From NCBI RefSeq assembly GCF_904846315.1, contig NZ_CAJHAF010000001.1, positions 434,001 to 498,000 on the forward strand: a DNA stretch of 64,000 bases. The letters run 5' to 3'. The notes below the pieces were generated by a model that had not been told where the DNA came from, ran no database searches, and worked only from the letters and a program-made list of their open reading frames with translations. This DNA is from Psychrobacter jeotgali (GTDB taxonomy: Bacteria > Pseudomonadota > Gammaproteobacteria > Pseudomonadales > Moraxellaceae). Positions 1-8,552 of this stretch are shown here, piece after piece (position 1 is the first letter of the stretch; the number at the start of each line of letters is the position of its first letter). The position numbers and the translations under genes were made by a program.

Positions 1-429
1 TTGGGGTGGCGGGGACGTACAGACGCTTTTGGTAGCGAAAACCTTGCTTACCTCATTTATGAAACAAATGGCGAGTATGAATTGTTAGATGTTCTAAAAG
101 TTTGTAACAACAGTATGACAGAAACTTCAGAGTCTATAGACTTACTCAGCCTTTCTGGAAATGCACAGATTCGTACGATTATAGACTCTCAACGTACAAT
201 TCCTACAGGATGTAAATCTTGCAGACATGCTGAGGTTTGCCGTGGTGGGTATTTACCGCATAGATGGGATCAACAGCGTGGGTTCGACAACCCCTCGGTA
301 TGGTGTGATGACCTCATGTACATTTGGGATCATGTTACGCGATGTGTCTCTAATGCAGCTCGCCAAGTCGGCAATATTGATCCAGGAGTACTAGATGACA
401 TGCTCATACCTGTTTATGAATTAAATTAA
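1..429 (+). CDS. Radical SAM/SPASM peptide maturase, C-terminal fragment
   Basis: Only the C-terminal end is inside the window; the gene begins upstream, so the apparent TTG start at position 1 is an edge artefact. Seen: a cysteine-rich segment (CKSC, then C at +6 and a GG pair) followed by an NPSVWC motif near residues 68-104. This is the arrangement of the SPASM domain that binds auxiliary Fe-S clusters in radical SAM enzymes maturing ribosomal peptides (GrrM/FxsB/XyeB-like). The catalytic CxxxCxxC domain is not visible. No precursor-peptide gene is recognisable in the 200 bases downstream, so it may lie upstream. Family call fairly sure, subfamily unsure. Confidence 0.7.
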   Translation: MGWRGRTDAFGSENLAYLIYETNGEYELLDVLKVCNNSMTETSESIDLLSLSGNAQIRTIIDSQRTIPTGCKSCRHAEVCRGGYLPHRWDQQRGFDNPSVWCDDLMYIWDHVTRCVSNAARQVGNIDPGVLDDMLIPVYELN

Positions 430-639
430 ATCTTAATAAAGCTTCAATTTATATCACCTTCCAAGAATTAATAAATATAGTATAAGTAATAGGTTTTTCA
501 AAAATTTTTGTATATAAGTTGGGAATTGCATATCTAGATTTAATTCCTGAGCATTATTAAGTTATAGACTTCACTGAGCTATGCTAAAGAAACCGTAGAG
601 ATAAACTTGGTAAACTAAGCGAATTAATCGGAGTTTATC
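430..639. other. AT-rich intergenic stretch
   Basis: No gene or clear terminator is visible. The stretch separates the radical SAM gene from a transposase remnant, and its right part (from about 570) may be the left end of the decayed insertion sequence. Confidence 0.4.
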
Positions 640-822
640 ATGACTAAGAAAATAAGAACCTACAGTGCAGAATTTAAAGCCGAAGCCTTAGAATGTTTTG
701 TAAAACTATCGGATATTAGATCAAAGATAAGCTACTACCGATACGGAGCGTCAATACAGCCACTCTCAAATCGATTGTTGATGAATAATAAGAAGTACCG
801 TGAACGATGGTCTGCAGCGTGA
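640..822 (+). pseudogene. Remnant of an insertion-sequence orfA transposase
   Basis: The first 17 or so residues (MTKKIRTYSAEFKAEAL) match the usual N-terminus of HTH transposase subunits of the IS3 type, and a GGAG ribosome-binding site lies at 630-633. After that the helix-turn-helix pattern is only weakly visible (ASIQPLSNRLL resembles a recognition helix), the frame stops after 60 codons, and no orfB with DDE residues follows. It is read as a decayed IS fragment. It is not related in sequence to the intact IS at 14,682. Confidence 0.6.
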
Positions 823-1057
823 TACAGGTACAAAGAAGTATTTGATTTATTATCTAAATAATAAATTATTCAATCATTCATACAAAAATATACTACCCAT
901 CCTAAAATCCTTACGACAACCGTCGTCGTCTATAGTTTTTTGTCCCTTGAAATTTAGATCGTCTTATCTCTACAATCAAAGCCATCCTATCCAAACACTT
1001 TAATATGAGTGCTTGGATGTCATTCTGTTTTTATGCCGTCCACTTAAAGAGTCTGCC
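823..1057. other. Intergenic region upstream of umuC
   Basis: A 67-codon frame here (800-1003) has no recognisable features and is treated as chance. The stretch should hold the promoter for umuC-umuD, but I see no convincing LexA-type palindrome or sigma-70 pair. Confidence 0.3.
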
Positions 1058-2380
1058 ATGTATGCGCTCATCGACTGCAACAGCTTTTATGCCAACTGTG
1101 AGAAGCTCTTTCGTCCTGACTTGAAGGATAAGCCAGTAGTCGTGCTGTCCAACAACGATGGCTGCGTCGTCGCTCGATCAAGTGAGGCAAAGCTATTAGG
1201 TATTAAGATGGGTGTGCCGTACTTTCAAGTTAAAGACTTCTGTGAGCAGAACGACGTCACTGTGTTTAGCTCCAACTATACCCTTTATGCCGATATCTCC
1301 CAGCGTGTCATGACCACCTTAGAGACCCTCTGTCCAACGGTTGAAGTCTATTCCATTGATGAAGCCTTTTTATACCTAGCTGATTATCCTGTTGCCATGC
1401 AAGATCTCAGTGCTTACGGACATAAGCTTAAAGCCATTGTCGAGATGCACACGGGTATTCCAGTGGGTGTCGGTATCGGTACTACCAAGACCATGGCAAA
1501 ACTTGCCAATCATGCAGCTAAGACATATCCCGCCACCAAAGGCGTCTGTGTGTTAGACCATATCAGATGGATACGCCGCATCATGCAGATAACCGATGTC
1601 GGTGAGCTATGGGGCGTAGGGCGTCGTTATAAAGTTAGGCTTAATGAAATGGGCATTCATACCGTCTACCAGTTAGCCATCTGTGAGCCTGCCAAAATCC
1701 GTCAACACTTTGGGGTGGTACTAGAGCGCACCTGCTTAGAGTTAAACGGTCAGTCATGTCTGGGTATTGAGAGCATAGCGCCTAAAAAGCAAATCATCTC
1801 CTCGCGTTCTTTCTCCGAGCGCATCACCGACCAGCAAGCCCTTAGCGAGTCAATCTGTGCTCATGTGGCAAAAGCGGCCAGTAAGCTACGACAGCAAGAC
1901 AGCCTCTGTGCTTATATCACGGTCTTTGCTAAGAACAGCCCCTTTAGTAAAAATGAGCCCTATGTCTTTATCTCTGGTGACTATCACTTCATCACGCCTA
2001 CCGCAGACACCAGAGTGATGGTCACCGCTGCTAGACAAGTCTTAAAGGTGATCTATAAAGAAGAGGTACGCTACGCGAAAGCGGGTGTGATGCTGCTTGG
2101 CATTTGTCAGCATGATGAGGTGCAGCTTGATTTGTTTGCAGAAGATCAGAGCAAAGACAACAGTGAGAATGAAAGTACAAAGAAAAGTGCTGACAAAAGA
2201 GGTGAAGTCACTGCCATCATGGATGAGCTCAATAAAAAGTACGGACAGAACAGTCATCAGCAAGCAGCAGTGTTTATCGCCAGTGAAGGCATTAAAGATA
2301 AGCAGTCATGGCAGATGAACCGAGACATGCTATCACCATGCTATACCACCAATATCAATCAATTGCCTAAGGTGCATTAG
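1058..2380 (+). CDS. umuC: Y-family DNA polymerase V catalytic subunit UmuC
   Basis: Error-prone translesion polymerase, 440 aa from the chosen start. The frame is open from 1013, but the family begins MYALIDCNSFYANCEK, which starts at the ATG at 1058. Seen: the metal-binding N-terminal motif (IDCNSFY), the SNNDGCVVARS segment, the catalytic VYSIDEAFL motif, the helix-hairpin region and the little-finger domain, near the usual length (E. coli 422 aa). Known role: with two processed UmuD' subunits it forms Pol V for SOS mutagenesis. Its stop codon directly abuts the ATG of umuD, so the genes are probably co-translated. The order umuC before umuD is the reverse of the usual operon. Confidence 0.92.
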   Translation: MYALIDCNSFYANCEKLFRPDLKDKPVVVLSNNDGCVVARSSEAKLLGIKMGVPYFQVKDFCEQNDVTVFSSNYTLYADISQRVMTTLETLCPTVEVYSIDEAFLYLADYPVAMQDLSAYGHKLKAIVEMHTGIPVGVGIGTTKTMAKLANHAAKTYPATKGVCVLDHIRWIRRIMQITDVGELWGVGRRYKVRLNEMGIHTVYQLAICEPAKIRQHFGVVLERTCLELNGQSCLGIESIAPKKQIISSRSFSERITDQQALSESICAHVAKAASKLRQQDSLCAYITVFAKNSPFSKNEPYVFISGDYHFITPTADTRVMVTAARQVLKVIYKEEVRYAKAGVMLLGICQHDEVQLDLFAEDQSKDNSENESTKKSADKRGEVTAIMDELNKKYGQNSHQQAAVFIASEGIKDKQSWQMNRDMLSPCYTTNINQLPKVH

Positions 2381-2806
2381 ATGACCGTCAAAATAATCGG
2401 TAAGCTCACCAATGAAGGTGAAACGGTATTGCTGTCTTTATACAGCGATAAAGTAAAAGCGGGCTTTCCAGGCCCAGCCACTGACTATGTACAAAACCGT
2501 ATTGATCTGAACACGCTACTCATACGCCACCCCGCATCGACGTATCTGGTCGAGGTGGAAGGGGACAGTATGGTCAATATCGGTATCTACCCCAATGACA
2601 TCTTAATCGTTGATCGCTCACTGACAGCTTGTCATAAAGACATTGTGATTGCGCTAATAGATGATGGCTTTACTGCTAAGCAATTGATACTGGGTAAGAA
2701 CATCATACTGCGAGCGCACAATGAGAATTATGCCGATATCGTGGTTAAAGGATCGGTTGAGCTGTTCGGTGTGGTGTCGAGTAGCATTAGACGGTTTAAG
2801 CGATGA
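2381..2806 (+). CDS. umuD: Pol V accessory subunit UmuD (S24 self-cleaving protease)
   Basis: 141 aa, standard UmuD length. Seen: the catalytic serine in GDSM (S63), the lysine partner in FTAK (K100), and a probable self-cleavage site at Ala27-Gly28 in KAGFPGPA (E. coli UmuD has Cys-Gly; LexA and MucA have Ala-Gly). Known role: RecA-stimulated self-cleavage yields UmuD', which activates UmuC. The ATG follows the umuC stop codon with no gap. It lacks the long N-terminal extension of the Acinetobacter UmuDAb regulator, so it is probably a Pol V subunit rather than a repressor. Confidence 0.92.
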   Translation: MTVKIIGKLTNEGETVLLSLYSDKVKAGFPGPATDYVQNRIDLNTLLIRHPASTYLVEVEGDSMVNIGIYPNDILIVDRSLTACHKDIVIALIDDGFTAKQLILGKNIILRAHNENYADIVVKGSVELFGVVSSSIRRFKR

Positions 2807-2894
2807 GGGTAGGATAATAAGCGAAGTCAGATTTATAGCAGATAACACGTTAGCAGTAACGAGTATTATTAATGTCAATCAAGGGAGCAAAGCA

Positions 2895-3098
2895 ATGACT
2901 GATAAAATAGAGCAAAGTGAGTCTAGTGATTTGGTACAAGGATGGATAGATAGGTCAGCACTGAACGCCATACAAATGAGCGAGGATGAGAACTACCGTC
3001 AGCTGGTGTCTGCAAGAGCAACAAATTGGGGTAAAGATATTCAAGCGAAGTCAGATCAGCGGATCAGACAGTCACAAGCGCCACATTTAGAGATATAG
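2895..3098 (+). CDS. Hypothetical protein, 67 aa
   Basis: Small acidic, probably soluble protein; I do not recognise it. An ATG at 2895 is preceded by a good ribosome-binding site (AAGGGAG, 2881-2887), which supports translation from here rather than from the longer open frame beginning at 2721 inside umuD. No membrane segment, cysteine motif or signal peptide is visible. It lies 88 bases after umuD on the same strand and may be the last gene of that unit. Confidence 0.5.
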   Translation: MTDKIEQSESSDLVQGWIDRSALNAIQMSEDENYRQLVSARATNWGKDIQAKSDQRIRQSQAPHLEI

Positions 3099-3712
3099 CT
3101 AGAAGTGAGGTTTTTAATCTCGCGTTTTTTTGAGTGTCAATGTTGTTAAAAACCCCATGTTTACGGGAGTAAGTTGTTTTTCTCCCGACATATAGCAGAA
3201 TGTTCAAAATAACCGTTGCTGCATATGGTATGTTACGGCGTGGCGTAACGTATAAAAAGCGAAGTTTATATAAGAGCAAAGCGATTGTATAAACGACTTC
3301 GTAATCCCAATCAGTTAATGTTAAAAAATGAATACCTAACGATATCGTTGTCACTAAAGACAACGACATAATCTATTCAGTGTTATTTATGAATAAATCA
3401 ACAGTATCGAATTTGAAATCAATCATCTGATGTATACCAAAATGCAATCAATATGCATTATATAGCGATTAAGAAATGCCATAGCATTTAAATGCCTGTT
3501 ATTAATTTTAAGATATATAAATTTCATTTCATGAAAATGAGTTATGTTGTTCAACATACATATGCAAATACGTCTTTTATGTTGTTTAAGCAATATACAG
3601 AACCATGTACAATACTGGCCTGCGTTACCTTATAGCAATAAACAATAAGCATTATCCAAAACGATCAACCTCTATATGCAGGTTAAGCGTTTTTTAAGCA
3701 GGTTAAAAATAG
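3099..3712. other. AT-rich non-coding region upstream of the BREX operon
   Basis: About 610 bases with no supported gene. A minus-strand frame (3064-3369) lacks a ribosome-binding site and family features. The region is markedly AT-rich and holds several short inverted repeats, for example a perfect 6-bp stem ATGTTG/CAACAT and a near-palindrome CATTTCATGAAAATG, both around 3530-3560. It probably contains the BREX promoter. No WYL-type regulator (BrxR) gene lies in it. Confidence 0.45.
3678..3706 (+). promoter_or_regulatory. Paired 9-bp direct repeats just upstream of brxA
   Basis: GCAGGTTAA occurs at 3678-3686 and again at 3698-3706, exactly 20 bases apart (about two helical turns), ending 6 bases before the brxA ATG. 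The second copy overlaps the place where a ribosome-binding site would be. The spacing and position fit an operator for a dimeric regulator, but no binding protein is identified. Confidence 0.4.
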
Positions 3713-4312
3713 ATGAATAGCCAAAAATACAACATGTCATTTACAGCTGGTGCGCTACTTCAGACAGAGTCAGTAACGATAGCCAAGTTATATCTTGAAG
3801 TAGGCGACTGGGATTTAGTGAAAGACAAAGTGATCTCTGAGAATTTACTTCAATCTAGAGCATTAAGTACACTTAAACGCTTAAGCCATGAAATTATAGC
3901 TCGCTTGAGTACACTTAATATTGAAGAGCTTACGTTACTTACAGAGTCTGAGTACCAAGATCAAGCCTATATGCTGTGGATTGCAATTTGTCGTTACTAT
4001 CGCTTTATTGCTGATTTTGCTACTGAAGTACTACGAGAGCGCTTTATCACTTTCAAACCAGACCTTCAGCACTCAGATTTTGATACGTTTCTGAATAGAA
4101 AGTGTGATTGGCATAGTGAGCTTGATAGTTTAAGTGTCAGTACGAGGAAAAAGCTTAGACAGGTATTATTTAAAATGCTTCGTGATGCCAATTTCTTAGA
4201 CAGCAAAAACAACATTCAAGCCACTATGTTGAGCTCAAGACTAATAGAAACGATAAAGCGTAATGGTAGTAGAGATATCAAATACTTCACGATTTCTGAA
4301 AATGCAATATAA
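3713..4312 (+). CDS. brxA: BREX protein BrxA (DUF1819)
   Basis: 199 aa, the usual BrxA length. The N-terminus (MNSQKYNMSFTAGALL) and the helical pattern with YMLWIAICRYYRFIADFATEVLRERF match the DUF1819/BrxA family, known as a small helical, NusB-like DNA-binding protein. It is the first gene of a five-gene BREX block on the same strand; the next gene starts 12 bases later. Its exact role in defence is not settled in the literature; it is part of the conserved BREX core. Start chosen at the ATG at 3713, consistent with the family N-terminus. Confidence 0.88.
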   Translation: MNSQKYNMSFTAGALLQTESVTIAKLYLEVGDWDLVKDKVISENLLQSRALSTLKRLSHEIIARLSTLNIEELTLLTESEYQDQAYMLWIAICRYYRFIADFATEVLRERFITFKPDLQHSDFDTFLNRKCDWHSELDSLSVSTRKKLRQVLFKMLRDANFLDSKNNIQATMLSSRLIETIKRNGSRDIKYFTISENAI

Positions 4313-4324
4313 GGAAGTGCTGTC

Positions 4325-4936
4325 ATGACTATGAGCAACGTACAAGCATGTGATAAAAAAAGTTATGATCATCTTTTTTCTGTCATTTCAAGTGAGAATT
4401 TCCTTAAGATGCAAGGCCTAGGGAATGAGGTTCCATTTTTCATTTGTCCTTTTAGGCCTGAAGAATCAAACGAGATGCTGCGTCTTGAAGACCAATTAAC
4501 TAAGCAGTTACAGAAAAATGGTATCAATATCTTGGCTATAAATTTGTACGATCTGTCTATAGAGCTACTCAAAGAACGCGAAATTTTTGATCAGATACTA
4601 GAAATGGAACAGCAGATTGACAAGGAACAGCTGAAAGAGTTGCTTCAAGGAGTCTTAGATCCTGAGTCTCATTTGGCACCAGCGATTGCTAAGAAGCTAA
4701 GTAGTACAGAATACGATGTTCTTTTTCTATCAGGTGTTGGTGAGGTTTTCCCGTATATACGTTCGCATAACGTTTTGAATAACTTACAAAGTACAGCCAA
4801 AGAAAAACCAACCGTTATCTTTTTTCCAGGAGCCTACACTCATTCTTTAGAGTCTGGCGCATCGCTTGATTTATTTGGCAGACTGCATGATGACAAATAC
4901 TATCGAGCATTCAACATTTATCACTGTGAAGCATAA
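4325..4936 (+). CDS. brxB: BREX protein BrxB (DUF1788)
   Basis: 203 aa, typical for BrxB. Seen: the segment VPFFICPFRPEESNEM near residues 39-54 and VLFLSGVGEVFPYIRSHNVLNNL, followed by KPTVIFFPGAYTH, which are family signatures of DUF1788. Its function is unknown, but it is encoded in almost all BREX systems. GGAAG at 4313-4317 provides a ribosome-binding site. Ten bases separate its stop from the brxC start. Confidence 0.88.
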   Translation: MTMSNVQACDKKSYDHLFSVISSENFLKMQGLGNEVPFFICPFRPEESNEMLRLEDQLTKQLQKNGINILAINLYDLSIELLKEREIFDQILEMEQQIDKEQLKELLQGVLDPESHLAPAIAKKLSSTEYDVLFLSGVGEVFPYIRSHNVLNNLQSTAKEKPTVIFFPGAYTHSLESGASLDLFGRLHDDKYYRAFNIYHCEA

Positions 4937-4946
4937 TGAGACAGAT

Positions 4947-7900
4947 ATGACTGCCCTTAAAACAATATTTCAAAAACCAGTAAACCGTCCAATTGAAGGT
5001 GTAATTAAAGCTGACGATGAAGCCAGCCTACGCCTAGAGTTAGAAGAGTATGTATTAACAGATGAAGTAGAAAATCGTCTAATATCATTTTTCGATGCTT
5101 ACAATGACTATCAGGTTGCTAATGGTGTCTGGCTTTCTGGGTTTTTTGGTTCGGGAAAATCTCACTTATTGAAAATGTTGGCGCTATTACTTGAGAATCG
5201 CCAAATAGATAACACATCGGCACTGGAGTTATTCTTACCTAAATGTGGGGACAATGATGCGTTAAGCTCTGGTATCAAAAACGCGGTTACGATTCCCTCT
5301 AAAAGCATTTTGTTTAACATTGATCAAAAAGCAGATGTTATTAGTAAGACACAGGTTGATGCTTTATTGGCAGTATTTGTTAAAGTTTTCGATGAAATGT
5401 GTGGCTACTACGGTAAGCAGGGACATATTGCTCAGTTTGAACGTGACCTCGATAGTCGAAAACTTTATGGTAGCTTCAAAGAGGCATATGAATCTATCGC
5501 TAATAAGCCTTGGGAAAAAGGACGTGAGCAGGCAATACTTGAAGCAAAGAATATTGCTCAAGCTTATAGTCAGGTTACTGGAGAAGATCAGGCGCTAGCT
5601 ATGGGTATTTTAGATAAATACCGTAGTCAGTATCATGTATCGATTGAAGATTTCGCTTCTCAAGTTGATGATTATATTGAGCGTCAGATTAAAGAAAATG
5701 GCTACACTGAGTTTCGTCTAAACTTCTTTGTTGATGAGGTGGGGCAATATATAGCTGAAAACGTTAAGCTTATGACCAACCTTCAGACTATCGCTGAGAG
5801 CTTAGCGACCAAGTCTCGTGGGCGTTCTTGGATTATTGTAACCGCCCAAGAAGATATGGGGACTGTTGTTGGTGAGATGGGCAAGCAACAAAGTAATGAC
5901 TTTTCAAAAATTCAAGCTCGCTTTGCTAACCGTATGAAGCTAACCAGTGCCAACGTAGCAGAAGTTATCCAAAAGCGTCTCCTCGTTAAGACAGATGAAG
6001 GTGCTAAGTTGCTATCTGGCATATATGATAATCAGTCAAACAATTTTAAAACGCTGTTTGATTTCGCTGATGGATCACAGACATATAGAAATTTTAAAGA
6101 CAAAGAACACTTTATAAACAGCTATCCATTCATCCCTTACCAGTTCAGCTTGTTTCAGTCTGCGATTGCTGATCTATCATTACATAATGCTTTTGAGGGT
6201 AAGCATAGCTCAGTTGGTGAGCGTTCGATGTTGGGTGTGTTTCAACAAGTAGCAATAAAAGTAGGTGATCATGACATAGGTCAGCTAGCAACTTTTGATT
6301 TAATGTTTGAAGGTATTCGTACCGCATTGAAGTCAAACATCCAACGAGCTGTCATCAATGCAGAAACCCATTTAGATAACAAATTTGCAGTACAAGTATT
6401 AAAAGCCTTGTTTTTAGTGAAATATGTTGATGGATTCAAATCCACAATTCGTAATATCTGTGTTTTAATGCTAAGTAGCTTTGGTGAGGATGTAGCTGTA
6501 CTCCGTCAGCGTGTTGAAGAGGCGCTTAATCTACTAGAGGATGAGACCTATGTACAACGTACAGGAGATATGTACGAGTATTTGACGGACGAAGAAAAAG
6601 ATATTGAAGAAGAGATAAAAAATACGGAAGTAGAAGCAGCTGATGTGGCTAGTGAGCTTGAAAGCATAATCTTTGATCAAGTGATTAAAAGTCGCAAGAT
6701 TCGTTACAGTAGCGGCGCATCAGGTAGCCAAGGACAAGACTATTCTTTTTCACGAAAGCTTGATGATAAGTTATATGGTCGTGAATACGAGATAGGTATC
6801 AATGTCATCAGCCCGTTTTATGAGCATGCTGAAAATGAAGAGATGATGTCTAATAAATCTAACTTTTCTAGCGATGAATTATTTGTAATCTTGCCAGCCG
6901 ATTCTCGCTTGATGAGTGATATAACGATGTACAAACGTACAGAGAAATATGTCAGGCAAAATTATTCTATTGCTCAGCAAGAGACAGTAAAACGTATCTT
7001 AGGCGAGAAAGGACAACAAAATACTAAGCGTCAGGCCGAGTTGCTACAGCGAATAAAAAGTCTCATGAGTCAGGCAAAACTACTCGTAGCAGGTACGGAG
7101 CTAAATGTTAGCTCAGAAGACGCTCAATTACGTATTGAGAAAGGCTTCAATGAGCTTGTTTCTAGATCATACCCTCATCTACGTATGCTACGCGATGCAT
7201 CTTACACAGAGGCTGATGTTGCCAAGATTCTCGACTCTACCCAACAAGACATGTTGGGTGCCGATATAGCTACATTAGCCGAGCCAGAGCGTGATGTATT
7301 ATCTTTTATCCAAAGAAATGCTAGTGCGGCTATACGGACGACAGTAAAAGGGTTGTTAGAACAGTTTGAAAAAAAACCATACGGATGGTCATACGCTGCT
7401 GTGCTCAGCACCCTTGCAAAGCTATGTGTAAATGGCAAGGTCGAAGTTCGAATGGATGGCAACATATTAGAGGACAGTGAGCTTGCGCGCGCTTTAGTAA
7501 ATAGTCAACGTCAAAGCAACCTGGTATTAGAGCCCCAAGTTGAATTTTCTTCGTCACAAGTTCGTCATCTCAAAGAGTTTTATGAAGACTTTTTTGCTAA
7601 GCCTGCTAGTAATAATGAGGCAAAAGCACTAGGCAATGAAACGATTGATGCATTCAAAGAGATGTTACAAGATTTGGAGGGTTGGTATGCACAGTCCGCA
7701 CGATATCCTTTCTTGAGTGCATTAGATCCCGCTATTCAGCAAATCAAAAAGCTTTCAAAATCATCCTACGCATGGTTTTTAACTGACCTTAACGAAGATA
7801 TTGAAGATGAGCTTCTGAAGATCAAAGAGCAGCTGATAGATCCTATTTACAATTTTATGAATGGTTCTCAAAGAGAAATATATGATAACACTCAAAATTT

Positions 7901-8552
7901 CTTGAAAGATCAATCAGCGAACTTTGATTATATCGAAAGAGAACAGGTGAGGGTGCTTGAGGCCAGTCTAAACGATACCTCTATATATAAAGGCAGTAAG
8001 ATCCAACAGGTCAAAGTGCTATTAGGCAGCTTGAAAGACAAGGTCAATGATGCCCTACAGGAAGCTCGTAGCCAATCGATTGAAGCGCTTAAACAAATGC
8101 AGTCGCGTATGCAAGAGATGGATGAGTATAAAAAACTTCCAGATATCAGACAGGCAGAACTTGACGCTCCTTATACACAACTGATTGATAAGGTGAATGA
8201 AGAGAAGTTGATTGCCGTTATTAATGATAGATTGCGATACTTTGAAGACAAGGGCTATGCAACTTTATTGCAGAAAATGGTAGTAATGGCAACGCCCAAG
8301 CCACCACCAACGCCTGCAAAGGTAAGTACTAACAACGGTGATAAGAGTGATAAAGACCAATCACAAGTGTCTGCGCTATCTGAGCCTAAACAGGTGAGTG
8401 AGCCTAAAAATGAGTATATCAACTCAAACAAAATCAGGGTGGATTACGATCGAGCTTGGATAGAGAACGAGACCGATGTAGAGCGTTATCTAGAGGCGAT
8501 GAGTGAGGCACTGCTCAGCGAAATACGTAAAGGTAAAAGGATCTATATCTAA
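4947..8552 (+). CDS. brxC: BREX P-loop ATPase BrxC
   Basis: 1,201 aa from the ATG at 4947 (MTALKTIFQKPVNRPIEGVIKA...). The open frame extends back to 4866, but that would overlap brxB, and BrxC proteins begin like the chosen start. Seen: Walker A GFFGSGKS (residues 65-72), Walker B FFVDEVGQY with D263/E264, and a long helical C-terminal half with an acidic, proline-containing linker near residue 1110. BrxC is a large AAA-like ATPase required for BREX exclusion and host methylation. The stop overlaps the pglX start by one base (TAATG), indicating translational coupling. Confidence 0.93.
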   Translation: MTALKTIFQKPVNRPIEGVIKADDEASLRLELEEYVLTDEVENRLISFFDAYNDYQVANGVWLSGFFGSGKSHLLKMLALLLENRQIDNTSALELFLPKCGDNDALSSGIKNAVTIPSKSILFNIDQKADVISKTQVDALLAVFVKVFDEMCGYYGKQGHIAQFERDLDSRKLYGSFKEAYESIANKPWEKGREQAILEAKNIAQAYSQVTGEDQALAMGILDKYRSQYHVSIEDFASQVDDYIERQIKENGYTEFRLNFFVDEVGQYIAENVKLMTNLQTIAESLATKSRGRSWIIVTAQEDMGTVVGEMGKQQSNDFSKIQARFANRMKLTSANVAEVIQKRLLVKTDEGAKLLSGIYDNQSNNFKTLFDFADGSQTYRNFKDKEHFINSYPFIPYQFSLFQSAIADLSLHNAFEGKHSSVGERSMLGVFQQVAIKVGDHDIGQLATFDLMFEGIRTALKSNIQRAVINAETHLDNKFAVQVLKALFLVKYVDGFKSTIRNICVLMLSSFGEDVAVLRQRVEEALNLLEDETYVQRTGDMYEYLTDEEKDIEEEIKNTEVEAADVASELESIIFDQVIKSRKIRYSSGASGSQGQDYSFSRKLDDKLYGREYEIGINVISPFYEHAENEEMMSNKSNFSSDELFVILPADSRLMSDITMYKRTEKYVRQNYSIAQQETVKRILGEKGQQNTKRQAELLQRIKSLMSQAKLLVAGTELNVSSEDAQLRIEKGFNELVSRSYPHLRMLRDASYTEADVAKILDSTQQDMLGADIATLAEPERDVLSFIQRNASAAIRTTVKGLLEQFEKKPYGWSYAAVLSTLAKLCVNGKVEVRMDGNILEDSELARALVNSQRQSNLVLEPQVEFSSSQVRHLKEFYEDFFAKPASNNEAKALGNETIDAFKEMLQDLEGWYAQSARYPFLSALDPAIQQIKKLSKSSYAWFLTDLNEDIEDELLKIKEQLIDPIYNFMNGSQREIYDNTQNFLKDQSANFDYIEREQVRVLEASLNDTSIYKGSKIQQVKVLLGSLKDKVNDALQEARSQSIEALKQMQSRMQEMDEYKKLPDIRQAELDAPYTQLIDKVNEEKLIAVINDRLRYFEDKGYATLLQKMVVMATPKPPPTPAKVSTNNGDKSDKDQSQVSALSEPKQVSEPKNEYINSNKIRVDYDRAWIENETDVERYLEAMSEALLSEIRKGKRIYI

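Noticed and set aside
3064..3369. Minus-strand 101-codon frame upstream of brxA
   Set aside because: It overlaps the end of the 67-aa gene, has no ribosome-binding site or family features, and lies in AT-rich DNA where such frames arise by chance.
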